Positions 46,695 through 57,630 of a DNA stretch of 64,000 bases are shown piece after piece (position 1 is the stretch's first letter; each line of letters begins with the position of its first letter). Source of the DNA: Nannocystis pusilla (GTDB lineage Bacteria; Myxococcota_A; Polyangia; Nannocystales; Nannocystaceae); contig NZ_JAPNKE010000002.1 of the NCBI RefSeq assembly GCF_026626665.1, positions 6,611,168 through 6,675,167 of the forward strand, given 5' to 3'. The position numbers and the translations under genes were made by a program. Below the pieces are notes generated by a model. The model searched no databases, had not been told where the DNA came from, and saw nothing but the letters and a program-made list of their open reading frames with translations.

Positions 46695-48165
46695 GCCGTC
46701 GCCGCGGCGTACCGACCGCTCAGCGTCGCCATCGGCACCCCCGCCCCCGGATGCACGCTGCCCCCGGCCACGTACAGCCCCGGCAGCTTCGTCGTCGCCG
46801 TCGGCCGCCCCAGCGCGTCCAGCAGGCCCCGCGTCGCCGTCCCGTACAGCCCCCCGCCCGAGCCGGGGAACCTCGCCGCGAAGTCGTCGGGCGTCGTCAC
46901 CCGCGGCGGCTCCGCGGGCGCCATCGACAGCCCGCAGCGCTCGATCACTCGCCATGTCGCTCGTTCGCATGCCTCGATCTCCCTCGCCGTGAGCCACCCT
47001 TCGCCGCCGCGTGGCGGCGCGTTCACCAGTACGAACAGGCGCTCCGGGCCGACCGCCGCGGGATCGGCCTGGCGATCCGGCGCACACACGTAGACGGTCG
47101 GATCGGCCGGGAGCGCCCCGCGGTCCATCAGGGCCGTGAACTCGGCCGCGTAGTCCCGCGAGAACAGTACGTTGTGATAGGCCAGCGGCCAGCCGCCGGC
47201 CGTGCCGCGCAGGCACCACGTCACCGCCGACAGCGAGCGGCGGGACCTCGGCGGCGCCTTCACGGCCCGCGCCGCCTCCGCGCCGAGCAGGCCGCCGCCC
47301 AGCGCCGCCAGGTCGCCGGCGAAGATCACCGCCTCGGCCGGCACCCGCTCCCCCGACGCCAGCCGGACCGCCCGGACCCGCGAGTCGGCCTCGATCGCCG
47401 CGACCTCGGCCCCGTGGCGGATCTCCGCCCCCTGGCGGCGGGCCAGCTCGGCGACCGCCCGCGTCAGCGCCGACATCCCCCGGCCGGCGCCCACACTCCA
47501 GCTTGCTCGACGTGGGCGATCAGGTTGAGCGTCGCCGGGGCCTCGAACGGGCTCGATCCGTAGTACGTCGCGTAGCGGCCGAACAACTGGCGCAGCCGCG
47601 GGTCCTGGAAGAAATCGCCGAGGGCCTTCCACATCGTGCGGTGGAAGTCGAGGCCGAGGGCGCCCGGCAGGCCGCGCAGGCCGAGCGAGCCGACCAGGCT
47701 CGCCAACGTCGGCTGCGCCGTGCGGATGAACGGACCGTGGACTTTCTGGTAGATCGCCTCTGTATGGCGGCAGAACGCGAGGTACCCGGAGGCGTCGGCC
47801 GCCGAGGCGAAGCGGTCGATGGCCGCCGCCGTGGCCTCGCGGTCGGCGTACAGGTCGAGCCGCTCCCCGTCCTGCCACGCGTGGCGCGCCAGCACCGGCA
47901 GCGGGTGCAGCCGGACGTGCTCCGCCAGCGCGGCGTCCGCATCGGCGAACAGCGCCTCGAACACCCAGCGCATCGTCAGCACCGTCGGCCCGGCGTCGAT
48001 CGACTGGCCTCCGACCCGCTCCTGGCGCACCTTGCCGCCGACCTCGGGCCCGCGCTCCAGCAACAGCACCGAGGCCCCGCGGCGGGCACAGTCGACGGCC
48101 GCCGCCAGACCTCCGGCCCCGCCGCCGATCACGACTACGCGGGGGCTCTGCTTCACCACCACCAT
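46601..48165 (-). pseudogene. crtD: CrtD-type carotenoid 3,4-desaturase, one frameshift
   Basis: The N-terminal frame has the FAD motif VVIGGGAGGLAAAVDCARRG, and IDAGPTVLTMRWVFEALF of CrtI/CrtD-type desaturases. After VEQAGVWAPAGG the frame breaks near 47490 in GGCCGGGGG. Adding one G continues with MSALTRAVAELARRQGAEI and ends in PGLYVAGGSVHPGAGVPMATLSGR. The whole matches 1-hydroxycarotenoid 3,4-desaturase (methoxyneurosporene dehydrogenase). About 521 residues. ATG 48165 is preferred over TTG 48177. Divergent from crtE. The C-terminal 35 residues overlap crtC and are not conserved-looking. Confidence 0.78.
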
Positions 48166-48310
48166 GACTGTCGCCAATTATCGCGACCACTCCAGGTTTC
48201 AAGTCTTTGTCCAACGATCGGCTCAATCATTGACAATCCTTGAACACGCAGGCACACTTTTGCGCCTATCTCGGACCCGAAGGCGGCCCGGGCGGGCCTG
48301 AGCAGCGGCC
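48166..48310. promoter_or_regulatory. Divergent promoter region between crtD and crtE
   Basis: A 145-bp region that must drive both carotenoid arms. It is AT-richer than its surroundings. TTGACA at 48230-48235 is a candidate -35 for crtE, with a weak CACACT 17 bases later. TTGACA reads as TTGTCAA on the other strand too. CarH/LitR-type control is possible by analogy only; I see no clear operator. Confidence 0.35.
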
Positions 48311-49192
48311 ATGGATTCTCGACGGCGCATCGACCGAGCCCTGAAGAGCTGCCTCGACCAGGCGACCGCACCTCCCTGTCCTCCGCGGCTGGGCGAGGCG
48401 ATGCGCCACGCCGTCTTCCCGGGCGGGGCGCGATTTCGCCCCGAGTTCTGCCTGGTGGTCGCGGAGGCTTGCGGCGGCGCTCACCCGGCCCTGGCGGACG
48501 CGGCCGCGGCCGCCATCGAGCTGCTGCACTGCGCCTCGCTGGTCTACGACGACCTGCCGTGCTTCGACGACGCGGCGGTCCGGCGCGGCCACCCCACCGT
48601 GCACGCCGCCTTCGGCGAGGAGCTGGCGATCCTGGCCGGCAACGCCCTGATCGTCCTCGCCTTCGACACCCTCGCGCGGGCCGGCGGCCCCCATCCGCAC
48701 CTCTTGCCTGGCCTCTTGCGGGTCGTCGCGCGCGGCGTCGGCGGGCCCTCGGGCATCGTCGCCGGCCAGGGTTGGGAGTCGGAGGTCGGCCTCGACGACC
48801 TCGGCCGCTACCACCGGGCCAAGACCGGCGCCCTGTTCGAGGCCGCGGTGATCGCCGGGGCCATGACCGGCGGCGGCGACCCCTTGCAGTGGACCGGGCT
48901 CGGCTATCGCCTCGGCGAGGCCTACCAGATCGCCGACGACATCCGCGACGCCTACGGCCGGCCCGAGCTGCTCGGCAAGCCGGTCGGCCAGGACCGCGCC
49001 CACCACCGGCCCTCCGCCGTGCGCGAGCTGGGCCTCGACGGCGCCACCGGCCACCTCGGCGAGCTCGTCGACCAGGCGGCCGGACGGATCCCCGCCTGCG
49101 CCGGCCGCAGCGACCTCCTCGCTCACCTGCGCCGCTGGTCCGAGCAGCTCCTCGCCGCCCCGCCGCCCCTCGCCGCCAGCCTCAGCTCGTGA
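48311..49192 (+). CDS. crtE: Geranylgeranyl diphosphate synthase-like polyprenyl synthetase
   Basis: A 293-residue isoprenyl diphosphate synthase. The first aspartate-rich motif is DDLPCFDD (residues 80-87) and the second DDIRD (209-213). These bind the magnesium and diphosphate for head-to-tail condensation. The size of the side chain before the first motif fits C15-C20 synthases, and its place in a carotenoid cluster favours GGPP, the precursor of phytoene. Some product ambiguity (FPP versus GGPP) remains. GGARFRP replaces the usual GGKRLRP. It is divergent from crtD. Confidence 0.87.
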   Translation: MDSRRRIDRALKSCLDQATAPPCPPRLGEAMRHAVFPGGARFRPEFCLVVAEACGGAHPALADAAAAAIELLHCASLVYDDLPCFDDAAVRRGHPTVHAAFGEELAILAGNALIVLAFDTLARAGGPHPHLLPGLLRVVARGVGGPSGIVAGQGWESEVGLDDLGRYHRAKTGALFEAAVIAGAMTGGGDPLQWTGLGYRLGEAYQIADDIRDAYGRPELLGKPVGQDRAHHRPSAVRELGLDGATGHLGELVDQAAGRIPACAGRSDLLAHLRRWSEQLLAAPPPLAASLSS

Positions 49193-49514
49193 CCGGCGAC
49201 GCCAGGCTCGTCCGTTGCCCGCTCCCCGGCCGATTCCGCCGCCCCAGGCTCGTCGTTCGGCCCGCGCCCCGCGGCCGAACCCGCCGTCCAGCCCGCTCGC
49301 GGGGTCTCTGCGGCCCGCCGCCCCTGTCTCCGCCCGTCCTGCCGCAGCTCGACGGCGCAGAGCCTGCGCCTCGCCCCTTTCACGGCCCCGCACCTGCTTT
49401 CCAACCCTCCCGGTCCGGCGCGGCCGTCCGGCCTCCTTCGCCATCCCCCGCATTCGGGCCTCGCTCGCGCCCGATCCTCGCGCAGACTCTCCACTCCTCA
49501 CCCGAGCCCACCTC
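49193..49514. other. Spacer between crtE and methyltransferase gene
   Basis: A 322-bp stretch, Pro/Arg/Ser-rich when translated, with no signature. The frame of the methyltransferase is open throughout, but the first good start is ATG 49515. Confidence 0.4.
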
Positions 49515-50237
49515 ATGACTCGACCGCCGCCGTCCTTGCGCGCGCAGAAGCAGGCCGTCCCGCACGCCTTCGACCGCGTCGCCGCCCGCTACGACCTCCT
49601 CACCGGCATGAACCCCGGCTACCACAAGCACCTGGGGCGCAGCGCCGAGCGCATGCGGATGCCGGAGGATGCTGACCTTTTGGACCTGTGCTGTGGGACA
49701 GGTCTCTCCACCCTCGCGCTGGTGCGCACGTATCCCCGCGCGCGCATCACCGGCCTCGACGCCTCGGTCGGCATGCTCGACCTGGCCCGCAAGAAGCGCG
49801 AGCTCACCGGCGTCCGGTTCCTGCAAGGCGACGCCATGGATCCGGCAGCCTACGGCGCGAGCGGCCCGTTCGACGGCATCTTGATGGCCTACGGGATCCG
49901 CAACATGCCGGACCCCGACCTGTGCCTGCGCCGGCTGCTCCCGCTGCTCAAGCCCGGCGGCGTGGTCTGTTTTCATGAATACAGCGTGCGCGACTCGCTG
50001 CGGGCCCACCTGGTGTGGAACGCGGTGTGCCTCGGCATCATCATCCCCGCCGGCCTCGTCACCTCGCCGGGCTCGAACATCTACCGCTACCTGCGCCGCA
50101 GCGTGAACGCCTTCGACGGCGCCGCCGCCTTCCAGCGCCGCCTGCAGGCCGCCGGCTTCTGCGACACCCAGTCCGCCACGATGGACGGCTGGCAGGAGGG
50201 CATCGTCCACACCTTCCTGGCCCGCCGCCCCGCGTGA
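49515..50237 (+). CDS. UbiE/COQ5-like SAM methyltransferase
   Basis: A 240-residue class I methyltransferase. FDRVAARYDLLTGMNPGYHKHL and DLLDLCCGTGLSTLAL (motif I) with AYGIRNMPDPDLCLRRLLPLLKPGG (motif III region) place it in the UbiE family that methylates quinones and other isoprenoid substrates. Its position between crtE and a CrtU-type gene suggests methylation of a carotenoid or a quinone-like isoprenoid. A ring C-methylation substrate cannot be excluded. ATG 49515 was chosen for alignment with UbiE-like starts. Confidence 0.8.
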   Translation: MTRPPPSLRAQKQAVPHAFDRVAARYDLLTGMNPGYHKHLGRSAERMRMPEDADLLDLCCGTGLSTLALVRTYPRARITGLDASVGMLDLARKKRELTGVRFLQGDAMDPAAYGASGPFDGILMAYGIRNMPDPDLCLRRLLPLLKPGGVVCFHEYSVRDSLRAHLVWNAVCLGIIIPAGLVTSPGSNIYRYLRRSVNAFDGAAAFQRRLQAAGFCDTQSATMDGWQEGIVHTFLARRPA

Positions 50238-50335
50238 GCCATACCTGAAGCGCGACCCCTCGCGCGAGCGCGCCGCCCGACCCCGAGGCCACCCGCCCTC
50301 GCTCGCGGCCTCCGAACCCGGGCCCTCGCACGACC

Positions 50336-50705
50336 TGTCCCCAAGGACACCCGACCTCCACCGCCCGCGCATCACCTGTCCCCGGGGACACCCGACCTCC
50401 ACCTCCCGCACATCACCTGTCCCCAGGGACACCCGACCTGGACCCCCCGCGCATCATCTGTCCCCAAGGACACCTGACCTGACCGCCCGCGCATCACCTG
50501 TCCCCGAGGACACCCGACCTGACCGCCCGCGCATCACCTGTCCCCGGAGACATCTGACATCCACCATCCGCGCATCACCTGTCCCCGAGGACACCCGGCC
50601 TCCTCCGAGCCCGCGCATCACCTGTCCCCGGAGACACCCGACCTCCACCGAGCCCCGCCAATCACCTGTCCCCGAGGACATTGATCCTATCTGTCCCGAG
50701 AGACA
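50336..50705. repeat. Ten-copy array of the palindromic repeat
   Basis: Copies start at 50336, 50377, 50418, 50459, 50499, 50539, 50580, 50623, 50667 and 50692, so most are 40-44 bp apart. Nine have TGTCCCC-NNGGACA or TGTCCCC-GGAGACA cores; the tenth is TGTCCCGAGAGACA. Flanks are also shared (GCATCACC before, CCCGACCT after), so the unit is about 35 bp of repeat plus 6 variable bases. It is a degenerate tandem array, not a CRISPR. Confidence 0.85.
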
Positions 50706-50709
50706 TCCA

Positions 50710-50742
50710 TCATATTTTCTCTTTTTTTATAAAAATACGCCG
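50710..50742 (+). promoter_or_regulatory. AT-rich patch upstream of the CrtU-type gene
   Basis: ATATTTTCTCTTTTTTTATA followed by AAAATACG is by far the most AT-rich stretch nearby, with TATTTT and AAAATA as inverted arms. It probably lies in the promoter or untranslated leader of the gene starting at 50776. No clear -35 was found. Confidence 0.35.
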
Positions 50743-50775
50743 ACCTCGACCGATTCGCCCCACCTCGTACACGCC

Positions 50776-52337
<1,562 letters not shown>

Positions 52338-52802
52338 CGCCCCACCGCGCAAAAGACCCCTGTCGACCAGGGACAAAGCTCCCCACCACCGCGAGCGAAC
52401 CGCGGAGGATCGCCCTGCGTCGCGCCTCGGCGCGACATTGACAGCAATCCAGGCACCCGTCGCCGTCTTGCCGCATTGCTTGTCGGCCGCGCACGACAGG
52501 ACGAATCCCCGACCCCGCCCTCGCGGACGCACGAGCGCCTCACCGCTCGCGCCCGCGCTCGCGCGTAGCAGGCCGCCGTCGCGCCTGCAGGCCGTGAAGT
52601 GCCGCGATACGGCGATCGAGCCCCGATCGAGCATTTGCCCCGCGTCGTCGATGCGAGCGCGATGTGGCATGATCTGCGCGAGCGCGCTGCGGGCTATACG
52701 CGCGCGCGCAGCCATCGCTAGCGAGCGAGGTTCCGCGAACCCCGTCGAGGCACGAGGAAAGCGGCAGGTGTAATCCGGCTAGCGCGTCGCGTCGACCTCA
52801 CT
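52338..52802. other. Intergenic DNA before the VWA lipoprotein
   Basis: A 465-bp gap. It has a CCCCTGTCGACCAGGGAC-like inverted repeat near 52360, which is not an exact member of the 14-bp family. Short ORFs are not convincing. Confidence 0.4.
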
Positions 52803-53957
52803 ATGCTTGCCTCGATGCTTGCGCGAATTAGCATTTCATGCGGGACAATGTGGGCAATGGTCGCGGCGCTGAGCGGTTGCGGCGGCGTCGGTGGCACCCC
52901 GGGGACCGACACCGATACCGGCAGCAGCACCACCGGCATCCCTGGGATCACCAGCGTCACCGCGACCGAGACCGGGCCGACCACCACCGGGACGACCACC
53001 GACGGCGCCGTCAAGTTCGACCTCCCCGTCGGCCCCGGCAGCGAGACCGACAGCGACGGCAGCGACACCAGCGTGTGTGCCGACGCCGACGTCACCTTCG
53101 AGCCGCAGATCCCCACCGTCCTGCTGCTCATCGATCAATCCGGCAGCATGACCACCCAGTTCGGCGACACCGACCGCTGGGAGGCCGTCTACAACGCCCT
53201 GCTCGACCCCGACGACGGCCTCGTCCCCCAGCTCGAGGGCCAGGTCCGCTTCGGCATGGCGCTCTACACCAGCTTCGAGGGCAACCAGGGCGGCCGCGAG
53301 TGTCCCGTCATCACCGAGACCCCGCCCGCGCTCGACAACTACCAGGCCATCGCGGCCACGTGGGACGCCAGCCAGCCCGAGGACGAGACCCCGACCGGCG
53401 AGTCGATCGCCGCGGTCACGCCGACCCTCGTCATGGACCCCTCCGAGGGCACCAAGATCATCGTCCTCGCCACCGACGGCGAGCCTGACACCTGCGCCGA
53501 GCCCAACCCGCAGAACGGCCAGGACGAGTCCGTCGAGGCCGCCGCCGCCGCGTTCGGGCAGGGCGTGCGCACCTACGTGATCAGCGTCGGCAACGAGGTC
53601 AGCGACCAGCACCTGCAAGACGTCGCCAACGCCGGCGCCGGCGTCGGCAACGGCGACCCCGACGCCCCGTTCTACAAGGCCGACGACGCGCAGGCCCTCG
53701 CCGACGCGTTCGCCGACATCGTCGACGGCGTCCGCGACTGCAAGCTCACCCTCGACGGCACGGTCTCCGAGGGCGGCGAGGACCAGTGCACCGTCTACGT
53801 CAACGGCGAGGCCATCCCGTTCGGCGACGAGAACGGCTGGCAGCTCAACAACCCCGGCGAGGTCGAGCTGGTCGGCGACGCCTGCGACGCCATCCAGAAC
53901 GGCGAGGTCCAGGTCTCGATCAAGTGCGCCTGCGGCGTCGTCGTCCCGCCCGGCTGA
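52803..53957 (+). CDS. VWA-domain lipoprotein
   Basis: A 384-residue lipoprotein. The lipobox VAALSGC is followed by a Thr/Asp-rich linker. From about residue 105 comes a von Willebrand factor A domain with an intact metal site: LLLIDQSGSM (DxSxS), TPTGESIAAVTPTL (Thr) and ATDGEPDTC (Asp). The tail is Cys-containing (CACGVVVPPG). It belongs to the surface lipoproteins rich in Nannocystis-like genomes and probably binds protein ligands. The exact ATG is uncertain among 52803, 52815 and 52848. Confidence 0.85.
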   Translation: MLASMLARISISCGTMWAMVAALSGCGGVGGTPGTDTDTGSSTTGIPGITSVTATETGPTTTGTTTDGAVKFDLPVGPGSETDSDGSDTSVCADADVTFEPQIPTVLLLIDQSGSMTTQFGDTDRWEAVYNALLDPDDGLVPQLEGQVRFGMALYTSFEGNQGGRECPVITETPPALDNYQAIAATWDASQPEDETPTGESIAAVTPTLVMDPSEGTKIIVLATDGEPDTCAEPNPQNGQDESVEAAAAAFGQGVRTYVISVGNEVSDQHLQDVANAGAGVGNGDPDAPFYKADDAQALADAFADIVDGVRDCKLTLDGTVSEGGEDQCTVYVNGEAIPFGDENGWQLNNPGEVELVGDACDAIQNGEVQVSIKCACGVVVPPG

Positions 53958-53977
53958 ACGAACCTCGGGCGCGCCGC

Positions 53978-54169
53978 TCACCCGCGATGCGTTCGCGGCC
54001 GCAGCCACCGGTGCCGCACCGGCACCACCGGCACCACGAAGTCCTTGAGCGTCGTGCGGCGCTCCTCGCGTCCGCGGCGCAGCGCCTCTGCGCGCTGAGC
54101 ACGATCGCTGAGCACCCCGAACAGCCCGAAGCCGGTAAACAGCAGGAGCAACAGGACGAGCGGCGTCAT
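53978..54169 (-). CDS. Small single-pass membrane protein
   Basis: A 63-residue protein starting MTPLVLLLLLFTGFGLFGVL, a single hydrophobic helix, with an Arg-rich cytoplasmic end. AGGAGG lies nine bases before ATG 54169, which makes it likely to be translated. Convergent with the VWA lipoprotein gene, with a 20-bp gap. Function unknown. Confidence 0.6.
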   Translation of the reverse strand: MTPLVLLLLLFTGFGLFGVLSDRAQRAEALRRGREERRTTLKDFVVPVVPVRHRWLRPRTHRG

Positions 54170-54395
54170 CGTGTGTGACCTCCTCGGCTCGAGCGTGGGA
54201 CCGATCGGGCCCGTGCGCCCTCCGGATCGCGCGATCGCCCGCACAGGCCCCGTCCATGGCCCGTGTACCGTCGTGCTCGCCGGCGTCGCTGCGGCCGCCG
54301 CCCGGGCAGGCCCGCGCTCGCGGCTCTGGCGGCCTCTGCCGCCGTTCTGCGGCCTTCCGCCACCGCGGCCGCCGCGCGCTGTATGCTGGGCGCGC

Positions 54396-56005
54396 ATGTC
54401 CGACCGCCCTGTGCGTCACCCCTGGTCGAAGAACCTCCCGTCCGGCTTCGCCGCACCTGCACTTTGGGACAGCATCGTCATCGGCTCCGGCATGGGCGGC
54501 ATGACCTGCGCCGCCATGCTCGCCGCGCTCGGCCAGCGCGTCCTCGTGCTCGAGCAGCACTATGTCCCCGGCGGCTTCACGCACAGCTTCAAGCGCGGCA
54601 AGTACCACTGGGACGTCGGCGTCCACGCCGTCGGCGAGGTCACCGAGCGCAGCATGCCCGGGCGGCTCCTCGCCGGGCTCACCGGGCGCCGGCTGCAGTG
54701 GGCCTCGCTCGGCCCCGTCTACGACGCCTTCGTCTTCCCCGACGGCCTCCAGCTCGGCTTCCCCGACAACCCGCAGGCCTTCCGCGCCCTCCTGCACGAC
54801 ACCTTCCCGGCCGAGCGCGACGCCGTCGACGCCTACTTCGCCCGCGTCCGCGAGGTCTCGGCGGCCATGCGCGCCTACTACCTGGCCCGCCTCGCCCCGC
54901 CGTCCGCACATGTCCTCATGGACATGTTCACGAGGACAGCCCGCCGCGCCTTCGGCGAGACCGCCAAGCACGCGCTCGACCGCCTCACCGACGATTCGCG
55001 GCTCAAGACCGTCCTCGCCGCCCAGTGGGCCTACCACGGCGCCACCCCGAGCCGGGCCTCCCTGGCGATCCAGGCGCTCGTCACCAAGCACTTCCAGTGG
55101 GGCGGCTATTACCCCGTCGGCGGCTCCTCGGCGATCGCCCGCGAGCTGCTGCAGACCGTCGCCGACGCCGGCGGCTACACGCGGATCTCCGCCGACGTCG
55201 CGCAGATCGTGCTCGAGAACGGCTCCGCGGTCGGGGTGCGCCTGCGCGACGGCGAGGAGCTCGCGCCCGCCGGGTGATCAGCGCGGCGGGCGTCTCTTCG
55301 ACCGTGCAGCGGCTGCTCCCGCGCGAGGTCGCCGACACCCGCTGGGCCGCCAGCGTGCGCGCGCTGCCGCCGGCCCCGGCCCACGTCTGCCTGTACCTCG
55401 GCTTCAAGGGCGACATCCGCTCGGCCGGCGCCGGTGCCTCCAATCAATGGTACTACGATACCTGGGACACCGAGGTCGACGCCTGGGACATCGCCGACCC
55501 CGAGCGGCTCCCCGACGCGCCGGTCCTGTACTGCAGCTTCCCCTCGCTCAAGGACCCCGCCTACGACCCCGGCCCCGAGCAGCGGCACACCGGCGAGGTC
55601 GTCACCTTCGTCCCGTGGGACCGCTTCTCCGGCTGGCTCGGCACCCGCTGGATGCGCCGCGGCGACGACTACGATCAATTCAAAAAGGTCCTGCAGGACC
55701 ACCTGCTCGCGCAATTCCTCAAAAAGCTTCCGGGCCTCGGGCCCATGCTCGACCACGTCGAGCTCTCGACCCCGCTGTCGACCGAGACCTTCGCGCGGCC
55801 GATGCAGGGCTCGATCTACGGCATCCTCCCGACCCCCGAGCGGTTCGCCAACCCCTACCTGCGGCCGCGCAGCAAGATCCCCGGCCTCTTCTTCGCCGGC
55901 AGCGAGGTCGCCACGGTCGGGGTCATCGGCGCCATGATGGGCGGAGCCCTCGCCGCCGCCGCGGTCGACCCGCTCGGCGCCACCCGCCTCCTCCGCGGCC
56001 TCTGA
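54396..56005 (+). pseudogene. CrtI/RetSat-like FAD-dependent oxidoreductase, one frameshift
   Basis: Frame one has the FAD motif SIVIGSGMGGMTCAAMLAALG, then VLEQHYVPGGFTHSFKRGKY and GGYYPVGGSSAIARELL. It breaks near 55270 in GCGCCCGCCGGG. Adding one G joins frame two: RRVISAAGVSSTVQRLLP to FFAGSEVATVGVIGAMMGGA. The restored 536-residue protein belongs to the phytoene desaturase/retinol saturase/carotene isomerase group, so it may act on a double bond of the carotenoid made by the cluster. Two 14-bp repeat units (54911-54938) lie inside the first frame. VanX-like gene starts 1 bp after the stop. Confidence 0.75.
54911..54938. repeat. Two head-to-tail repeat units within a gene
   Basis: TGTCCTCATGGACA (54911-54924) and TGTTCACGAGGACA (54925-54938) are contiguous and encode VLMDMFTRTA-like residues of the oxidoreductase. 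Confidence 0.7.
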
Positions 56006-56006
56006 C

Positions 56007-57005
56007 ATGCCCCGCGCGACGCTCGCCCTCGTCCGCGCCCTCGCTGCAGGCTGGCGCCCGGCCGTTTGCCTCCTCGTCGTCGCGTGCGCCGGACCGCCGC
56101 CGACCGCTCCCTCCCATGTCCTCAGGGACAGCTCGGCCCCCGTCCCCGCTGCGACCGGTCGGACGGCTGCCGGCGCCGGCGCATCGGCCGTCCCCGCGGA
56201 CTCTTCCGTCCCCGGGCAAGCGCCCGCCGGCTCCGATCATCCGGACGAGACATCCCCTGTCCCCGGGGACATCCAGTCCCGCCCCGCCGATCTTTCACAG
56301 CCCGGCCGGCCCTCTGCCCCCGATTCACCACATGTCCCCGAGGACAGCCCGGCGCCCGGCCGCTCGCCTCTCGCCCATGACCCCGAGCCCGGCCGCCCCG
56401 CGCCGCCTGTCCCGAAAGCTATCTCACCCGTCGGCCCTCCGCCGCCGGGCCTCGTCGACCTGCGCGCCGCGCTGCCCGGCGCCTGCTTCGACATCCGCTA
56501 CGCCACCGCCGACAACTTCACCGGCGCGGTCCTGCCCGGCTACGCCGCCGCGGGCGCCTGGCTGCGGCCCCGCCCCGCCGGCGCGCTGGCGAAGGTCCAG
56601 GCCGCGGTGAGCGCGGAGGGCCTCACCCTCCTCGTCTACGACGCCTACCGCCCCGCGCGGGCCAGCCTCGCCATGGTCGAGTGGGCCGAGCGCAGCGGCC
56701 TTCGGCGGCTCGTCGACGACGGCTACATCGCCCGGCGCTCCGGTCACAACCGCGGCGACACCGTCGACCTCACCCTCGCCCGGCCCGGCACCTGCGAGCC
56801 GCTCGACATGGGCACTGCCTGGGACCACTTCGGCCCCGAGAGCCACTACGCGCGGGCCGGCGGCGACGCCCTTTCCCATCGCCGGCGGCTGCGTCGAATC
56901 ATGCAGGCGCAGGGCTTCACCCCCTACGACAAGGAATGGTGGCACTTCACCTTCCGCGACCCCGACGCCGCCGCGCTCGACGTCGCGTACCAGCCCGCCC
57001 CCTGA
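56007..57005 (+). CDS. VanX/DdpX-type D-Ala-D-Ala dipeptidase lipoprotein
   Basis: A 332-residue lipoprotein. The signal LLVVACAG has a lipobox. Residues of about 30-145 are a Pro/Ser/Asp linker full of translated repeat copies (VLRDS, VPGDI, VPEDS). The C-terminal domain (from about 150) is the M15D dipeptidase: FDIRYATADNFTG, VYDAYRPARA, zinc motif SGHNRGDTVDL and EWWHFTF. Such enzymes cut D-Ala-D-Ala; exported versions can recycle or degrade peptidoglycan peptides. In a predatory or bacteriolytic lifestyle a prey-wall role is possible, but that is inference. Confidence 0.85.
   Translation: MPRATLALVRALAAGWRPAVCLLVVACAGPPPTAPSHVLRDSSAPVPAATGRTAAGAGASAVPADSSVPGQAPAGSDHPDETSPVPGDIQSRPADLSQPGRPSAPDSPHVPEDSPAPGRSPLAHDPEPGRPAPPVPKAISPVGPPPPGLVDLRAALPGACFDIRYATADNFTGAVLPGYAAAGAWLRPRPAGALAKVQAAVSAEGLTLLVYDAYRPARASLAMVEWAERSGLRRLVDDGYIARRSGHNRGDTVDLTLARPGTCEPLDMGTAWDHFGPESHYARAGGDALSHRRRLRRIMQAQGFTPYDKEWWHFTFRDPDAAALDVAYQPAP
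56117..56421. repeat. Palindromic repeats inside the dipeptidase linker
   Basis: TGTCCTCAGGGACA (56117-56130), TGTCCCCGGGGACA (56258-56271) and TGTCCCCGAGGACA (56333-56346), plus degenerate copies around 56190, 56208 and 56408. All complete copies are in one frame. Confidence 0.75.
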
Positions 57006-57191
57006 TCTTTTGCGCCAGCGCCTACGCCGGCCCGATCTCCGGTCGACTCGCACGAATTCTCCGCCCCACTCCGGCCCCCCGCGACCGAACCTCGTTCTCC
57101 CGCCCTCGCTCACCGCCCTTCCTCCGCGGCCATCGACCCCTCGTTTGACAGCTCGGGGGGCGCGCTGGGAGCATCGCCGGCGGAGGTCCGA

Positions 57192-57620
57192 ATGCGCCCA
57201 CTGTTGTCCGTTTCACTCCCCGCGCTCGCGCTCGCGGGCGTCGCCCTCACCGCCGGCGAGGCCCACGCCGGCAAGGGCATCGTCCTTATCACCCACGGCG
57301 AGAGCGTCCTGCATTATGACGACCTCACCGGCGACGCCAAGAAGTTCGCCGACGAGACCACCGGCCACGAGGTACGGGTCGGCTATCTCTACAGTCACTT
57401 CGGCGTGTTCTGGCTCGACCTGTGGACCTGGGACGGCAAGTATTGCCTCTACCACGGCGACAACGTGTGGAAGCTGACCCCGGAGGACGCCGCCGGCCTG
57501 CTCGGCGTCAAGGTCGACGACCTCGGCAAGCCGCTGCTCTACCGCGTCCCCCTGGGCATCCTGATCCTGCTCGGCCTCGGCGTCGGCTTCGGCCTGTGGC
57601 GCCGCTTCAGCCGCGATTGA
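57192..57620 (+). CDS. Secreted or membrane-anchored small protein, unknown function
   Basis: A 142-residue protein. The signal peptide ends AGEAHA. The mature part GKGIVLITHGESVLHYDDL and GYLYSHFGVFWLDLWTWDGKYC is not a family I recognise. A C-terminal membrane helix (VPLGILILLGLGVGFGLW) and Arg end suggest anchoring from the periplasm. It is 186 bp after the dipeptidase gene. Confidence 0.72.
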   Translation: MRPLLSVSLPALALAGVALTAGEAHAGKGIVLITHGESVLHYDDLTGDAKKFADETTGHEVRVGYLYSHFGVFWLDLWTWDGKYCLYHGDNVWKLTPEDAAGLLGVKVDDLGKPLLYRVPLGILILLGLGVGFGLWRRFSRD

Positions 57621-57630
57621 TCGCAGCCGC

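Larger units (their letters stand above)
50238..50775. other. Intergenic region dominated by the palindromic repeat array
   Basis: A 538-bp region between two rightward genes of the carotenoid cluster. Positions 50336-50705 are the ten-copy array. The last 70 bases include an AT-rich patch. Confidence 0.6.

Noticed and set aside
49681-49705. Palindrome-like GACCTGTGCTGTGGGACAGGTC within the methyltransferase gene
   Set aside because: It encodes the conserved DLCCGTGLS SAM motif, and the spacing between arms differs from the 14-bp family, so I did not count it.
50336-50705. CRISPR-like array with regular spacing
   Set aside because: The intervals are only 6 or so variable bases between long shared flanks, repeat units are degenerate, and no cas genes are nearby. 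It is a palindrome array.
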